From NCBI GenBank assembly GCA_016800925.1, contig JABCPU010000426.1:1-55519 (forward strand): a stretch of 55,519 bases of DNA, in the 5' to 3' direction. The first letter of the stretch is position 1. The number at the start of each line of letters is the position of its first letter. The notes below the pieces were generated by a model that was not told the origin of the DNA, made no database searches, and was given only the letters and a program-made list of their open reading frames with translations. Both the position numbers and the translations under genes were made by a program. The DNA comes from Suillus spraguei. Taxonomy: Eukaryota; Basidiomycota; Agaricomycetes; Boletales; Suillaceae. Shown here piece after piece: positions 1 through 10,917 of the stretch.

Positions 1-2
1 CT

Positions 3-548
3 GCCAAGCACGTCCTTCGCTACCTTGCAGGGACGATCACGATGCGTACGCACTATGGGGGTGCTGGGATCAATCCAGCGTTGCATGGATTCTCTGACTC
101 TGACTGGGCGTCGTGCCCCGAGGACCGCGTGTCGATCTCGGGATATGTTTGGTTTCTGAATGGCGGACCTGTATCACACTCGGCCAAGAAACAAACGACT
201 CAGGCTCTCTCGTCCACAGAAGCAGAATACATGGCCCTCACCGCAGCGATCCAAGACGGCATATGGCTCCAGTCTCTATTCACCTGCCTCCAGTTCACCA
301 TTTCTCTCCCTCTGCAGTTATTCGCCGACAACGCGGGTGCCATCGCTCTCTCCAAAGAAGCCGCGAACCATATCCGTACTAAGCACATCGATCTGCGCTA
401 TCATTTCATTCGTCGTCACATCAAAGAAGGCACTTTCATACCTATCTGGGTCTCCACGCACAAGAACACTGCCGACATCTTCACCAAGGCTCTGCCTCGT
501 CCTGCATTCACGCATCATCGTTCCGGTTTATCTCTCGTGTCTAGTTGA
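3..548 (+). CDS. Ty1/copia Pol C-terminus, RNase H (partial)
   Basis: This is the C-terminal end of a copia-type polyprotein whose 5' part lies off the window. RNase H removes the RNA strand of RNA:DNA hybrids during reverse transcription. The frame is open from base 3 (AKHVLRYLAG, the usual lead-in) to the TAG-type end at 548. Visible copia RNase H landmarks are FSDSDWASC, the SSTEAEYMAL box with its catalytic Glu, the LFADNAGAI segment, the RTKHIDLRYHFIR block and the closing ADIFTKALPR. No internal stop or shift is seen in these 182 codons, unlike the chromovirus next to it, so this insertion looks younger. A candidate 3' LTR starts nine bases after the stop, preceded by a G-rich tract that may be the polypurine primer. 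Confidence 0.9.
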   Translation, partial: AKHVLRYLAGTITMRTHYGGAGINPALHGFSDSDWASCPEDRVSISGYVWFLNGGPVSHSAKKQTTQALSSTEAEYMALTAAIQDGIWLQSLFTCLQFTISLPLQLFADNAGAIALSKEAANHIRTKHIDLRYHFIRRHIKEGTFIPIWVSTHKNTADIFTKALPRPAFTHHRSGLSLVSS

Positions 549-556
549 AGGGGGTG

Positions 557-817
557 TGTTGATATTCAACGTCGTCATCGCTCGTCATAGTTAGCTTTCT
601 ATTTTTACTTTCGGACTCTGTACGTATACCTTATAAGCCTCGCGCTTCGCCCCACTTGTACCTCAGCCGTTCTTATCATAACACTGAGGTATGTATTTCG
701 TTTCCTGCACGCCGTCTCTAGCTCATGTATTTCGTACCTCTAGACCTCGGTTCTAGGTACTTGCAATGTCAGCCGTTCTTATCATAACGCTGAGACCTCG
801 GTTCTAGATCTTCTACA
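557..817 (+). repeat. 3' LTR of the copia element
   Basis: The LTR begins TGTTGATATTCAAC right after a G-rich tract (549-556) and ends TTCTACA. It is 261 bp, a normal size for copia. The right junction is supported because the bases that follow (CCAAG then TAGAATGGATG) match the family-B LTR copy near 10731. CCAAG (818-822) is therefore the likely right target-site copy. The LTR carries an internal duplication: a CAGCCGTTCTTATCATAAC block occurs near 664 and again near 769, and an ACCTCGGTTCTAG block occurs twice near 744 and 794. The 5' LTR is outside the window, so the pair cannot be compared. Confidence 0.75.
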
Positions 818-1358
818 CCAAGTAGAATGGATGAAGGATGGACTCCTGGACAAAGTCCAGGGCAGGATAGGAGCAAAGCTCCGGAGGGACAGATGATCCA
901 TAGGTGTCGGAGGATAGGATAGGATAGGTCCGGAGCACTAGAGGTCCGAAGGTCCAGAGCTCAGAGGAGCAGAAGAGCGGAAGAGTGGACAAGCAGATGA
1001 TTGGATGAGCGTAGCTCTATGGATCTTAGGGGAAGTGTTGACTACTAGAGAGGAGTAGGTCCGGATATGTATAGAAATAGTATAGACTACTCCGGACAAG
1101 GTCCGGAATAGAAACAGACAGGATAAGACTACCAAAGGTAGAGTCGGAGGTGAAACAGATGAGAGACCGGAAACAGATGAAGTCCGAAAAGGATATAGGA
1201 CAAAGGATCAAGGCTCCAGCCTAGGGAATGATCCCATAGGTCTGAATCAGAAGCTTACAAGGGCCGGAGCCCAAGTGCAAGAACGGAAACAGATTTATAT
1301 AGACATGGTAACAAGATACAGAAGTCAAAGGAATATACAGAAGTAGGAAAGCAATGAT

Positions 1359-1831
1359 TGTTACAGTCATACATGCCCCTATTCATTTTCTCTCTTGTCT
1401 TTATCTTGTATATTACGTAATGTGACTCTGACTCATATGCTCAACGCATCTGTACTATAGTTGCCTTCCTTCTTTGGATACGCACTTACATTCTCACGTC
1501 TCTCTTGGTCCGTGCGCACATATTGGCTTATTTAAGCACATTATATTATGCTTGTATACTTCACTTTAATCTTACTGGGTTTTACCTGGAATATCCTTTG
1601 CTTAGGTCTCCAACCTAAGTCATCTGAATTGTCTCTAAGTCTAAGCACTCCTTAGTCTTAGTCTCTATTCTACCGATCATCTTAGAGTCGCGACTCTTCG
1701 ACCGAACCCTTGATCTTACTTGGAACGTTTCCTTGTAGTAATTCTCGTTCTCTTCTGAACGTAGTCAAACTTCCCAGCAGACCATCTGTGTCTTATCACT
1801 GTCACTGGTGATGCCATCCCAGTTCGTAACA
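1359..1831 (+). repeat. 5' LTR of chromovirus C
   Basis: It starts TGTTACAGTC and ends TTCGTAACA, so it has TG...CA ends. A TATTTAAG box near 1538 is a plausible core promoter. No tRNA-type TGG primer site follows directly; the next bases are AAAGATTAAAG, so the priming mode is unclear. Confidence 0.95.
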
Positions 1832-1966
1832 AAAGATTAAAGTCCAAACCAATCACATACTACTCAGTCTCTAACCCCAACTCCTCAAAGCTTGATAAAA
1901 GCCCTAACGGACAGCAAGACCACGCGTGTAGGCACCGAGAAAGTATAACTCACCAGAGTCATCATC

Positions 1967-2795
1967 ATGGCTACCACCAAAGAATTTGAATATAAAATCG
2001 GTCTCCCAACCAGTTTTGACAGAGATTGTGACAACTCTCTGGAATTCATCCAATCATGTAATCTGTACTTTGACATCAATGAAAAGCTTTACACCACCGA
2101 TAAGCAGAAAATCATTTTCATTACATCCTTCATGACCGAGAAGAATGCCAAATCTTGGAAAGAACAATTCCTCGCTCATGCTCAGTCAACCGATACTTCT
2201 GGACAAAAAGTCGGTTACGGGACATTGAAGATTTCATGAAAAGTTTCAATGAAGCTTTTGAACCAGTGGATACCAAAGGAACCGCATTAACAAAGCTTAG
2301 AGACCTCAAACAAGGAGCTGGCGATCTCCACACTTACATTGCTGACTTTGAGGCACTTGTGGCCAAGGCCCATATTACCGACGACGCAACAAAGATTCAG
2401 TTCTTCCAAGACAGCCTCAACTTAGGTATCCTAACCAAACTCTTTGCGCCAGGCATGTCTCAGAAGTATTCCGCAACATCGTATTGCAATGCATTTCCAT
2501 TGATAACTCCCACCAACGCCTTTTGGCGTTATGAGCACGTCATGCTCCACAGAAGAAGAAAAACTATGGAAATGCGTGTTACACACCAAGTCGAGATTCA
2601 AACGCAATGGTAGTAGATTGAATCTCCGATATGGAAAGATCCGAGTGCATGAAGAAAGGGACAATGCTTCGGATGCAAGAAGACCGGACATTGTATTCAT
2701 AACTGTCCTGAAAGGAAGAAGAAAACTCCGCTCCATCAAACCGAAGTCAAGGACAAAGAAGATGAAACTGTGAGGCGGATTATAGAGGATTTTTA
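1967..2795 (+). pseudogene. Gag of chromovirus C (frameshifted)
   Basis: This is the structural capsid/nucleocapsid protein of the element. It starts at ATG 1967 (MATTKEFEYKIGLPTSF). The capsid-like part runs in one frame to about 2210, then continues in another frame (EDFMKSFNEAFEPVDTKG..., the usual retrotrans_gag pattern) to about 2520. A third stretch (2652-2795) carries one zinc knuckle, CFGCKKTGHCIHNC, matching C-X2-C-X4-H-X4-C. At least two single-base shifts and an internal stop break it. It ends at TAA 2795 just before the protease region. Confidence 0.8.
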
Positions 2796-2859
2796 AATTG
2801 GAGAAACAAGGATTCGACGTATGTTTCTCCCAATGTATTACTAAGACTTGTACATGCTG

Positions 2860-5800
2860 TAGGTGAAAGAAAAGAACTTCGTATCCCTATCACCCTTCAC
2901 TCGCGTACTCGCTTAAAATCTGTTGACACTACCACTGTTATCGATTCTGGCGCAGCAGGAACGTTCATTTCCGAAGAGTTTGTGAAACTCCATCAAATCA
3001 CACGACAAAAACTTAAAACACCATTTCGAGTTACTACGGCGGATGGAACTCTTATCAAAGGAGGGCCGATCACGCATTACTGTCTCCTAGTGGTAAAAAT
3101 TGATGAACGAACCATGTATGGAAAGTTCAATATCACTAAACTTGGACGAAGAGATCAAATCCTCCTGGGAATCCCATGGTTACGCGCCATGAACCCAAGT
3201 ATAGATTGGGCTGCTGAAACACTTGTCCTCCCCTGAACAACGAAGTCTGACGAAATTGAACTCGACCTAGACACAGATCGGAAAAAGAATGGGCTACCCC
3301 CAGCCTTTCATTGCCACCCCAAGAGATGGCAAAATTCACGACTTCCGAAACCCATCATCGCTCCTTCCATTAACATCCCTGACGAGTTCATAATCGACGA
3401 CCCCTCTCCACAAGTAAAACTACCACAGCGTCCCCCATTGCCCATTCCTCATGTAGAAAAATGAAAGAATGAATCTGAAACAGAATTTCGACCACCCCCA
3501 TTGCAACCCATTGAACAACGACCAGTTGAAGAGCAACGACAAGGAAAATGGAAACCTGACAATGATCTTGGAGGAAGAGCTCATAATATCCTGAAGTTGA
3601 CTAAGTACTTCATACCACCCAAGTCGACCACCCCTTCTATCGAAGAAATTCCTGATCAGGACGAACCCATGACGACCGCAATACCTACTGAGGATGATGA
3701 ACAATTCAATACAATGCAGGATGTTTGGCATGCACCAGAAGTACGCGAAATTTCTTCTTACGAGCTCGGAGATGGAGAATTCCTTGTGGAGTATGACTTC
3801 GACAGAATTACCATGAGAATCATTGACGAAGTCTCCATGGATACACCTCTCACATGTGATGGAACCTCTCGACTTGAACAACTCCCTAACCATTCCACAA
3901 TCTCCCTCCCTCCTCCGAAATACAGTAATAAAGCTCAGGAGTTTGCCATGGATGAGAAGGAAAAGAAAAAGAAGTCCTTCGAAGAATTGGTCCCAGAATA
4001 TCTGCATGACTTTGCAGACGTCTTTGCTAAAGACGGACTGAACAAACTACCCCCCAAACGCCCTGGTATTGATCATTGGATCGATACTAAACCCAGTTTT
4101 ATCCCTCGCATGTCTAAGGTTTACCCGTTATTGGAAAAAGAACGCGCTGCCATCAAAATGTTTATCGATGAAAACATTGCAAAGGGTTTCATCTCAGAAT
4201 CGAAGTCACCCCAAGCTAGTGGCTTCTTCTTTGTGGGAAAGAAGAGTGGAGAATTGCGTCCCTGTCAAGAATGCTTATCCACTCCCACTCCCTATTTCCC
4301 TCATCGCATGCCTTCACAACGCACAATTCTTTATGAAAATGGATATCCGGTCCAGTTATAATAATATTCGCATCCATCCCAATGATCGCTGGAAAGCAGC
4401 ATTTACTACGGAATTCGGCCTCTTCGAACCAAACATCATGTTCTTCGGCCTTTGCAATTCCCCGGCAACTTTCCAAGCGTATATGAATCGTACCTTCCAA
4501 CAAGAAATTAATGAAGGATGGATGGTTATTTACATGGACGATATCCTGATCTTCTCCACAACAATGGCAGAACACCGCAAATGGACCAGACAGGTTTTGA
4601 TGAAAATATGAAATGAACACTTATTCCTGAAACCAGAAAAATGTACCTTCGATGCAGAAGAAGTGGAGTACCTCAGAATGATAATTCGCCCTGGACAAGT
4701 GGCTATGGACACCGCCAAAACCAAAGGAATCGCTGAATGGCCAATTCCGAAATCAGTAAAAGATGTCCGATCTTTCCTTGGCTTCTGCAACTTCTATCGC
4801 ACATTCATTTCCCATTACTCCGATATCACACGACCCCTTATCGATCTCACAAAGAAAGATACTCCCTTCCTTTGGACAACTCAATGTCAGGACACTTTTC
4901 AAGATCTCAAAGAACACTTCATCAAACAACCGGTACTTCGCAATCCAGATCCATCGCAGCAATTTGTGGTCACAACTGATGCTTCTCTCATAGCAACAGG
5001 AGGTGTCTTATTGCAAACCGACGAAAACGGCATTTACCACCCATGCACCTACTTGTCTCAGTCATTGAACCCAGCAGAGTGCAACTATCAAATTTTCGAT
5101 CGGGAGTTACTTGCAGTTATCCGTGCATTGAATGAATGGCATTACTATCTTGAAGGAAGTGCCCATACTGTCCTCATCTTCACCGATCACAAAAATCTGC
5201 TATACTTCTGTACCACACAGAAGTTAACACGTCGACAAGCTTGCTGGCAATTGACATTGTCGCTCTTTGACATTGAATTACATCATGTTGCGGGTACTAA
5301 GCTAGCTGCTCCAGACGCTCTCTCACGACGCCCGGATCATGATGATGGTTCTTGAGATAATGAAGACGCCATGCTTCTCCCTGATTCCCTGTTCATCCGG
5401 CTTATTGACAATGATCTACTTGATGTATTGGCAACTTCTGATCCCTTGGATGACCCTGTATTCAACATGCATCAGATGCATTAGACGGTGTTTGTCTTCC
5501 TCCTATGAAGTCGGCATTGTCCAATTGGAAGATTGATCATGACGTACTCTATTTCAAGAACGCGCTTATATTCCCCCCACTCATCGCACTGCCATCCTTA
5601 ATCGTTATCATGATCATATCACCGCTGGTCATCCTGGTCATTTCAAAACTGAAGAACTTGTTAAACGGGAAGCTTGGTGGCCTTCTATGGGTGCTTACAT
5701 CCGTAAATATGTTGAGGGTTGCGCCCTTTGTCAGCAAATGAAGTCGGACACGCATCCGGTCCGCCCTCCCCTTTTGCCAATCCCATCCTCTGCTTCCCGT

Positions 5801-6843
5801 CCCTTTTTGCAAATCTCCGTTGACCTGATCACCGACCTCCCCATGTCAGGAGGCTTTGATAGTATTATGGTTGTGGTGGACCATGGCCTTACGAAGGGGG
5901 TAATTATTATCCCTTGCCTTAAAACCATCACTTCCGAAGGTGTTGCCAAGTTATTTTTGAAACATGTTTATTGCCGGTTTGGACTCCATGACAAAGTCAT
6001 CTCCAATAGTGGCCCGCAGTTCCTATCTCACTTCTCAAAAGAACTTGCACGACTCCTCGACTATGTCATTGCTCCATCTACGGCTTACCACCCCCAGACT
6101 GATGGTCAAACTGAGCGACTCAATCAAGAGTTAGAAACATATTTGCGTATCTACTGCCGAAACAATCCTGGAGATTGGATAGAACATCTCCCTATTGCTG
6201 AGTTTGTTCACAATCATTGAAAACACGATGCCCGAAATGCCTCACCATTCTTTCTCATGATGGGATATGAACCTCATGCCATTCCCCATTTAATCCCTGA
6301 TTCTACTGTACCAGCAGCGGAAGATCGAGTTCGATCTCTGCAGAAGATCCAGAAGAAGCCATCGCATGCCACAATATCGCCATGCAAACTATGGCAGAAC
6401 AATCCCGAGGAGATAAGTATCAACCATGGAAGATTGGAGATAAGGTTTGGCTATCTGCCGCTAATCTTAGACTCAAACTCCCGTCGCGAAAACTTGCACC
6501 AAAGCGATACAGACCTTTCCCGATCATTAATGTCTTATCGCCTATCACGTTCACACTCAAACTCCCTCCGCAATGGTAAATTCACCCCACTTTCCATGCT
6601 TCTATGTTATCGTCCTATAGCAAAACTGACGTACATAGCCCGAATTTCCTAGAACCGCCACCTGGTATTATAGAAGAAGAAGAAGAAGAATACGAAGTAA
6701 AAGCAATTCTTTCTCACAAAGGAACCGGCAATTGCCAACACTATCTTGTCTCCTGGAAAGGATACTCATCAGGAGATAATGAATGGATCCCCAAAAAGAA
6801 TTTAGCAAACTCCGCAAGGATCTTGACTGCTTATAATAAATGA
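2860..6843 (+). pseudogene. Pol of chromovirus C: PR-RT-RNaseH-IN-chromodomain
   Basis: The domains come in Ty3 order. The aspartic protease (about 2860-3236) has VIDSGAAGTF and the closing ILLGIPWL. RT (about 4030-4660) has MDIRSSYNNIRI and the YMDD catalytic box near 4533. RNase H (about 4960-5330) has TTDASLIATGG and the HHVAGTKLAAPDALSRRP end. The integrase zinc region and core (about 5570-6250) keeps SVDLITDLP and PQTDGQTERLNQE, but the middle Asp of the DDE triad is Asn (ISNSGPQF). The C-terminal chromodomain (about 6670-6840) has YLVSWKGYSSGDNEWIP. In-frame TGA stops lie at 3234, 3462, 4609, 5353 and 6218. Frames also change near 4330, between 5355 and 5600, and near 6370. It is inactive. 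Confidence 0.93.
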
Positions 6844-6844
6844 C

Positions 6845-8308
6845 ATGCCCTTTGAATTCGAATCAGCCCATAAACCATTCAATATGACCTCTTCCGCAAA
6901 CGCTTCATTCCCCACTGCTTACATTCACCCTGTCACTGAAGAAACTTATACCACCACTGACAACTATGCTGACCTCATCAGAAACATCGACGGAAACTCC
7001 TTCATTGAAGCCGCCCTCCTCTGCCCTGGACATGCAACCGAGATTGAAAAGATCCTTGCCGGCAAGGATGCATTTGTCACTATCCTCCTCACCAACATCA
7101 TCCGCACAGCTGCCCTCATGGAAACCATATGCCACGATGTTCAAGACGATGCTATCCATCAACAAATCTTACACTGTCAGAAGCGCATTCGCTCTTACAG
7201 GCTGCTTCTCCTTCCCAATTCTTTTAAGGCTGATGTTGAGACGGCTATTCACATCGTGGCCGAGCATCGAGCAGGTGTGGCTAGACCTCCCTCTCCGCAA
7301 AGAGACCCACTCCCAATTCCTGCTCCTACCACCCGTGATTCGGGCACTCGTTCTAATATTGCTGCCCTTACTGGCTTACTCACTGCTGTTCAGGAAGCAA
7401 ATAACACAGCTGACGCTATCATTGGAGAACTTGAAGGAGCAGCAGTCGATTCTAGAGAAGCGAGAGGATTGGTAGCTCGCTTAATTGACGCTATCCACCA
7501 TTACGAAACACAACCCACGCCATCGCCAATCAACACCACTGTCACGCTTGATGAGGACACAGAACCTCCTCATCTGTTCACCGAATGCCATGCCACGCAC
7601 GAAAAAGCGGTCATAAATAATGCACTACATAGTGAGCTTGCTGAGATTATCGCGCTCGGGAACTGTGTGACACAAGAACTAGATAACGAGCCCATCGAAG
7701 TCAATGCACTCGGTCAACTGCTAAAAGACCTCCACATCCATCCCCCTATGATCGTCCCTCGCATTCTCGACTCTACCATCCCCATCCTCATAGAAGCTTT
7801 AGGACCCACTACCCCCTCAGACCCAGACGAGTTGATTGCTGCAGCCGTCGTAATGCCAGCACCCTCCATTTACACCATTGATGATCATCAAATCAATGAC
7901 ATCCACTCTAGCAATGAGTGAGCCCTTCGACGCATTACTCATAAACGAGGAAAGAAACGCACACGCTCTACGAGTCCCCATCGCCATATCGTCACCCCCA
8001 CTCCACTTCTGAAAGCATATTCCAACCCAGACGAGAATATGAAATGCCGTGTCTGCAGACAACTCGGGCATCGTCAGAAGAATTGTGGGGACTACCAATG
8101 TGGGGTTTGTCGGTATTGGGCGCCGACTCATTTATCCATTTACTGCTCCCAACGGGTCGGAACTCCCCCCTTCACCTTAACTGGAAAGATGACGGTTTCT
8201 ATGATGCGCTTCATTCCTGGGAATGACAGCTTGATGATGAATGAACTCGAGCAGCAGCTAGGCGGGGCTCTAAACGACGTGCTGGTGCTGAAGAAGCCGA
8301 GTATATGA
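6845..8308 (+). pseudogene. Third ORF of chromovirus C with two CCHC knuckles
   Basis: This extra reading frame lies between pol and the 3' LTR. ATG 6845 starts two bases after the pol stop. It stays in one frame for 487 codons, broken only by a TGA at 7919-7921 where GAG CGA GCC would give an open frame. The first 358 codons are helical-looking, rich in Ala, Ile and Glu, with a Pro/Ser-rich linker near residues 145-165, and match no family I recognise. After the TGA comes a basic stretch (RRITHKRGKKRTRS) and two tandem zinc modules: CRVCRQLGHRQKNC (C-X2-C-X4-H-X4-C) and CGVCRYWAPTHLSIYC (C-X2-C-X6-H-X4-C). A nucleic-acid-binding accessory protein is a reasonable inference; its real job is unknown. 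It is not an env: no signal peptide or membrane segment is seen. Confidence 0.7.
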
Positions 8309-8402
8309 GGAGTGGTTCAGTTCTTGACGAAGACTATGAGTATAGCGACGATCCCATTTATTATGCTAATCAAGACATGTAAAGTCGGTGACTTTATGTG
8401 TA

Positions 8403-8414
8403 AAATGGGGGTAA
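8403..8414 (+). other. Probable polypurine tract of chromovirus C
   Basis: The purine-rich AAATGGGGGTAA lies immediately 5' of the 3' LTR, the expected place and composition for the plus-strand primer. Confidence 0.6.
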
Positions 8415-8887
8415 TGTTACAGTCGTACGTGCCCCTATTCATTTTCTCTCTTGTCTTTATCTTGTATATTATGTAACATGACTCTGACTCATATGCTCAA
8501 TGCATCTGTACTATAGTTGCCTTCCTTCTTTGGATATGCACTTACATTCTCATGTCTCTCTTGGTCTGTGCGCACATATTGGCTTATTTAAGCACATTGT
8601 ATTATGCTTGTATACTTCACTTTAATCTTACTGGGTTTTACCTGGAATATCCTTCGCTTAGGTCTCCAACCTAAGTCGTCTGAATCGTCTCTAAATCTAA
8701 GCACTCCTTAGTCTTAGTCTCTATTCTACCGATCGTCTTAGAGTCGCAACTCTTCGACTGAACCCTTGATCCTACTCGGAACATTTCCTTGTAGTAGTTC
8801 TCGTTCTCTTCTGAACATAGTCAAACTTCCCAGCAGACCGTCTGTGTCTTATCACTGTCGCTGGTGACGCCATCCCAGTTCGTAACA
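8415..8887 (+). repeat. 3' LTR of chromovirus C
   Basis: It is 473 bp with TGTTACAG...CGTAACA ends, the same length as the 5' LTR. Differences from the 5' LTR are transitions only, typically CG in one copy and TG or CA in the other. At one site near 1421 and its partner near 8477, the 5' copy has ATG and the 3' copy has CAT where an ancestral CG explains both. The right target duplication ATGAT follows at 8888-8892. Confidence 0.95.
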
Positions 8888-9388
8888 ATGATCAGATTGA
8901 GGTCTGCAGGAGTTGTACTACAAGTTTATATACTGTAGGTAGCATGCCGGAAGGCAAGTAAGGATAGTCCGAGGCTATGTTTGAGGCATTGTGGAACACA
9001 AGGCTATGAACTCAGAAATAAGACTTGTACGAAATATCTTATCAAGACGGAAGGTCAAGATAACCGAAAGCCAGAGGTGTAGAGATAACCGAAAGCCAGA
9101 GGTGTAGAGATAACCGAAAGCCAGACACAGGTATTAACCTAAAAGGAGTAACGCACAGGTGCGCGGGAATAGTTTCGGATATGAGCATGGATCGGATATG
9201 GACATGGATCGGATATGAACATGGATCGGATGGGTGGATCAGATCAGATGGATGGACTGAGTTGGATATGGATATGGATTGGAGTGGATGGGTGGATTGG
9301 ATATGCAAGCTGGATTGGATGGGTGGACTAGGATGTATGGATTGGTCCGGATGTCCATGGATCAGACCTGAATGTATGGTATATGACA

Positions 9389-10282
9389 AAGACTGCCGTC
9401 GGAGGTAGCGAGATGCTAGCGGTGACCTCTGGTCTGTGGGAAAATAGCGGTAAAACTAGCAGTAAGCGCAGGAAAGCGGTAGACAAGCGGTAGTGCAAGT
9501 GGTAAAACTGCGGTAGTGCATGCGGTAAAACTGCAGTAAGGCGTGGGAAACTGGTGGTAAAACAAGTGGTGAAGCATAGCGATGAAGCATGGGAAAGCAT
9601 AGCGCAAGCGGTGAAGCACGGGAAAGCATAGCGCAAGCGGTGAAGCACGGGAAAGCATAGTGCAAGCGGTGAAGCACGGGAAAGCATAGCGCAAGCGGTG
9701 AAGGGTAGCAATGAAGCGCAGGAAAGCGTAGCACAAGCAGTGAAGTGCGGGAAAGCGGTAACGAGCAGTGGTGCATGCAGCAGTACAGCAACTCTCAAGA
9801 GACAGTGACTTCGGCGAAAGACTTTATTCTGTTAGAGACAGTAGTGGTGACAATTCCTAAGTACCGTGTGTACCATAGAGGGAAAAGTAAAAGTACCGGA
9901 ATGTGCGAAGAGTCCTTTTTAACATGTACTGTGAACGGCCGGAATACATAGCGAGAACGGTAGCGAGATAGTGATACTTAGCTAAGGGGCATGCAGCAAG
10001 CAAGTGGTGTCATGGAAGGTAAGGTATGTCTTGCTGTAGCTTTAGTAATGGCGGAAACGAATATGCTATGCACCAATGGATCTTAGATGGAAATGGAATG
10101 GACAGGAGGACATCGGTAGTGACATTTGGTAAGGGGCAAGGATCCACAGAGCAAAAATGGTACCAGTGAAGCAAAAAGGGGTAATGCTCACTATAAGGGA
10201 TTTCTTGGTAGCCGCTGTAGGCAGTAATGAGACACTTGTGTAAAATGGCACTTTCATGGTCAGTGTGACTTTGTTCGCTACA
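9389..10282. repeat. Family D repeat, copy D1 (LTR-like), with minisatellite
   Basis: This block shares its right half with 14600-14977, and both copies end at TTCGCTACA or CTCGCTACA. On the minus strand it would begin TGTAGCGAAC, an LTR-like start. The left border is not resolved; it abuts the end of LTR B0. At about 9593-9710 it carries a roughly 29-bp unit (AGCGGTGAAGCACGGGAAAG core) repeated about four times in tandem. Long open minus-strand frames across this minisatellite are an effect of the repeat, not genes. Confidence 0.6.
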
Positions 10283-10425
10283 CCGGTTCAAACCACTCGA
10301 GAGCCATACCCTTGAGGTAGGATTGGGCGAAGTTGACTTTAGTGTGTCCGGAATGGAAAGTGTTAGGTTTGCTCTGGAAGTTGAGCTCACATTGGACGAA
10401 GAATGCCCGGAGCTTGCAAGGCTCA
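10283..10425 (-). pseudogene. Ty3-type Gag scrap
   Basis: Read on the minus strand, this short block encodes an open piece of retrotransposon Gag: KLRAFFVQCELNFQ, then FAQSYLKGMALEWFEP, the hallmark stretch of basidiomycete Ty3 capsid proteins. It is cut off on both sides by repeats: D1 joins right after the WFEP codons and LTR B1 begins just before EPCKLR. Only about 47 codons remain. It belongs to a different element from chromovirus C, whose Gag reads differently. Confidence 0.8.
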
Positions 10426-10917
10426 TGTTACAACCATGCAAAACCGGAGATTAGTAAGAAATCCTGGTCTTACATGGGGTTGTACCGGAGGGTTGTAAAG
10501 TCAAAGGGGCTTGGCCTCAGCTCGTGTGCTGTGCCCCTTACCCGAGTATGTGCCCTTAATTTCAGATGAAGTCCAAGGGAGAGTTCTGGTGAAGTCCGGA
10601 TGGAGAGTCCAGACGAACTCTAAGGCAGGATAGCTCAACAGAGCTCCAATGGACTTCCGGATGAGTGTGGGAATGTGCCGGAACTATTTCCGGAAGGTAG
10701 GGAGTAATGGTAACCACTACTGGAACAAGTTCCAAGTAGAATGGATGAAAGATGGACTGCTGGACAAAGTCCAGGGCAGGATAGGAGCAGAGCTCTGGAG
10801 GAAAAGATGATCCATAGATGTCAGAGGATAGGATAGGATGGATCTGGAGGACTAGGGGTCCGAAGGTCCAGAGAGCGGAGGTGCAGAGGAGCAGAGGAGC
10901 AGAGGAGCGGAGGAGTG
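10426..10917 (-). repeat. Family B LTR, copy B1, truncated
   Basis: It begins TGTTACAACCATGC, the reverse complement of the 3' end of copy B2 (20277), and matches B2 back to about 19740. The match is lost near 10917 within the short GGAGGAGCAGAGGAGCGG tract. It lies in the minus orientation and interrupts a Gag scrap. No second boundary or target duplication is found, so this copy is a fragment. Confidence 0.75.

Larger units (their letters stand above)
1359..8887 (+). mobile_element. Ty3/Gypsy chromovirus, family C, complete but decayed
   Basis: This is a 7,529-bp LTR retrotransposon with two 473-bp LTRs (1359-1831 and 8415-8887) and an exact 5-bp target duplication, ATGAT, at 1354-1358 and 8888-8892. 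The order inside is gag, protease, reverse transcriptase, RNase H, integrase, chromodomain, then an extra ORF. The chromodomain places it among chromoviruses, which target heterochromatin. By eye the LTRs differ at about 25 of 473 positions (roughly 5 percent), all transitions and mostly at CG sites. The coding part has several TGA stops and several frameshifts, so it cannot move by itself. It sits inside a family-B LTR. A solo LTR of the same family lies at 11017-11488. Confidence 0.95.
818..9388 (-). repeat. Family B long LTR, copy B0, split by the chromovirus
   Basis: Two blocks, 818-1358 and 8888-9388, together form the left-truncated remainder of one long LTR. The first matches the reverse complement of about 19380-20000; the second matches the reverse complement of 17298-17451 plus 18987-19380. 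The element reads on the minus strand, where it begins TGTCATATACC (plus-strand end ...TATATGACA at 9388). The copia element interrupts it at 818 and the chromovirus at 1359. Its second block holds a 25-bp unit (GATAACCGAAAGCCAG core) repeated almost three times at about 9059-9126, which is single in copy B2, and GGATCGGATATGNACAT-type short repeats at 9180-9360. Confidence 0.8.

Noticed and set aside
9059..9126. Three regularly spaced 25-bp repeats considered as CRISPR-like
   Set aside because: Units are contiguous with no unique spacers, lie in an LTR, and the host is a eukaryote.
9328..9798. Overlapping minus-strand frames of 100-156 codons rich in repeated Leu-Cys-Phe-Pro words
   Set aside because: They are produced by the ~29-bp minisatellite in repeat D1, which happens to lack stops in several frames.
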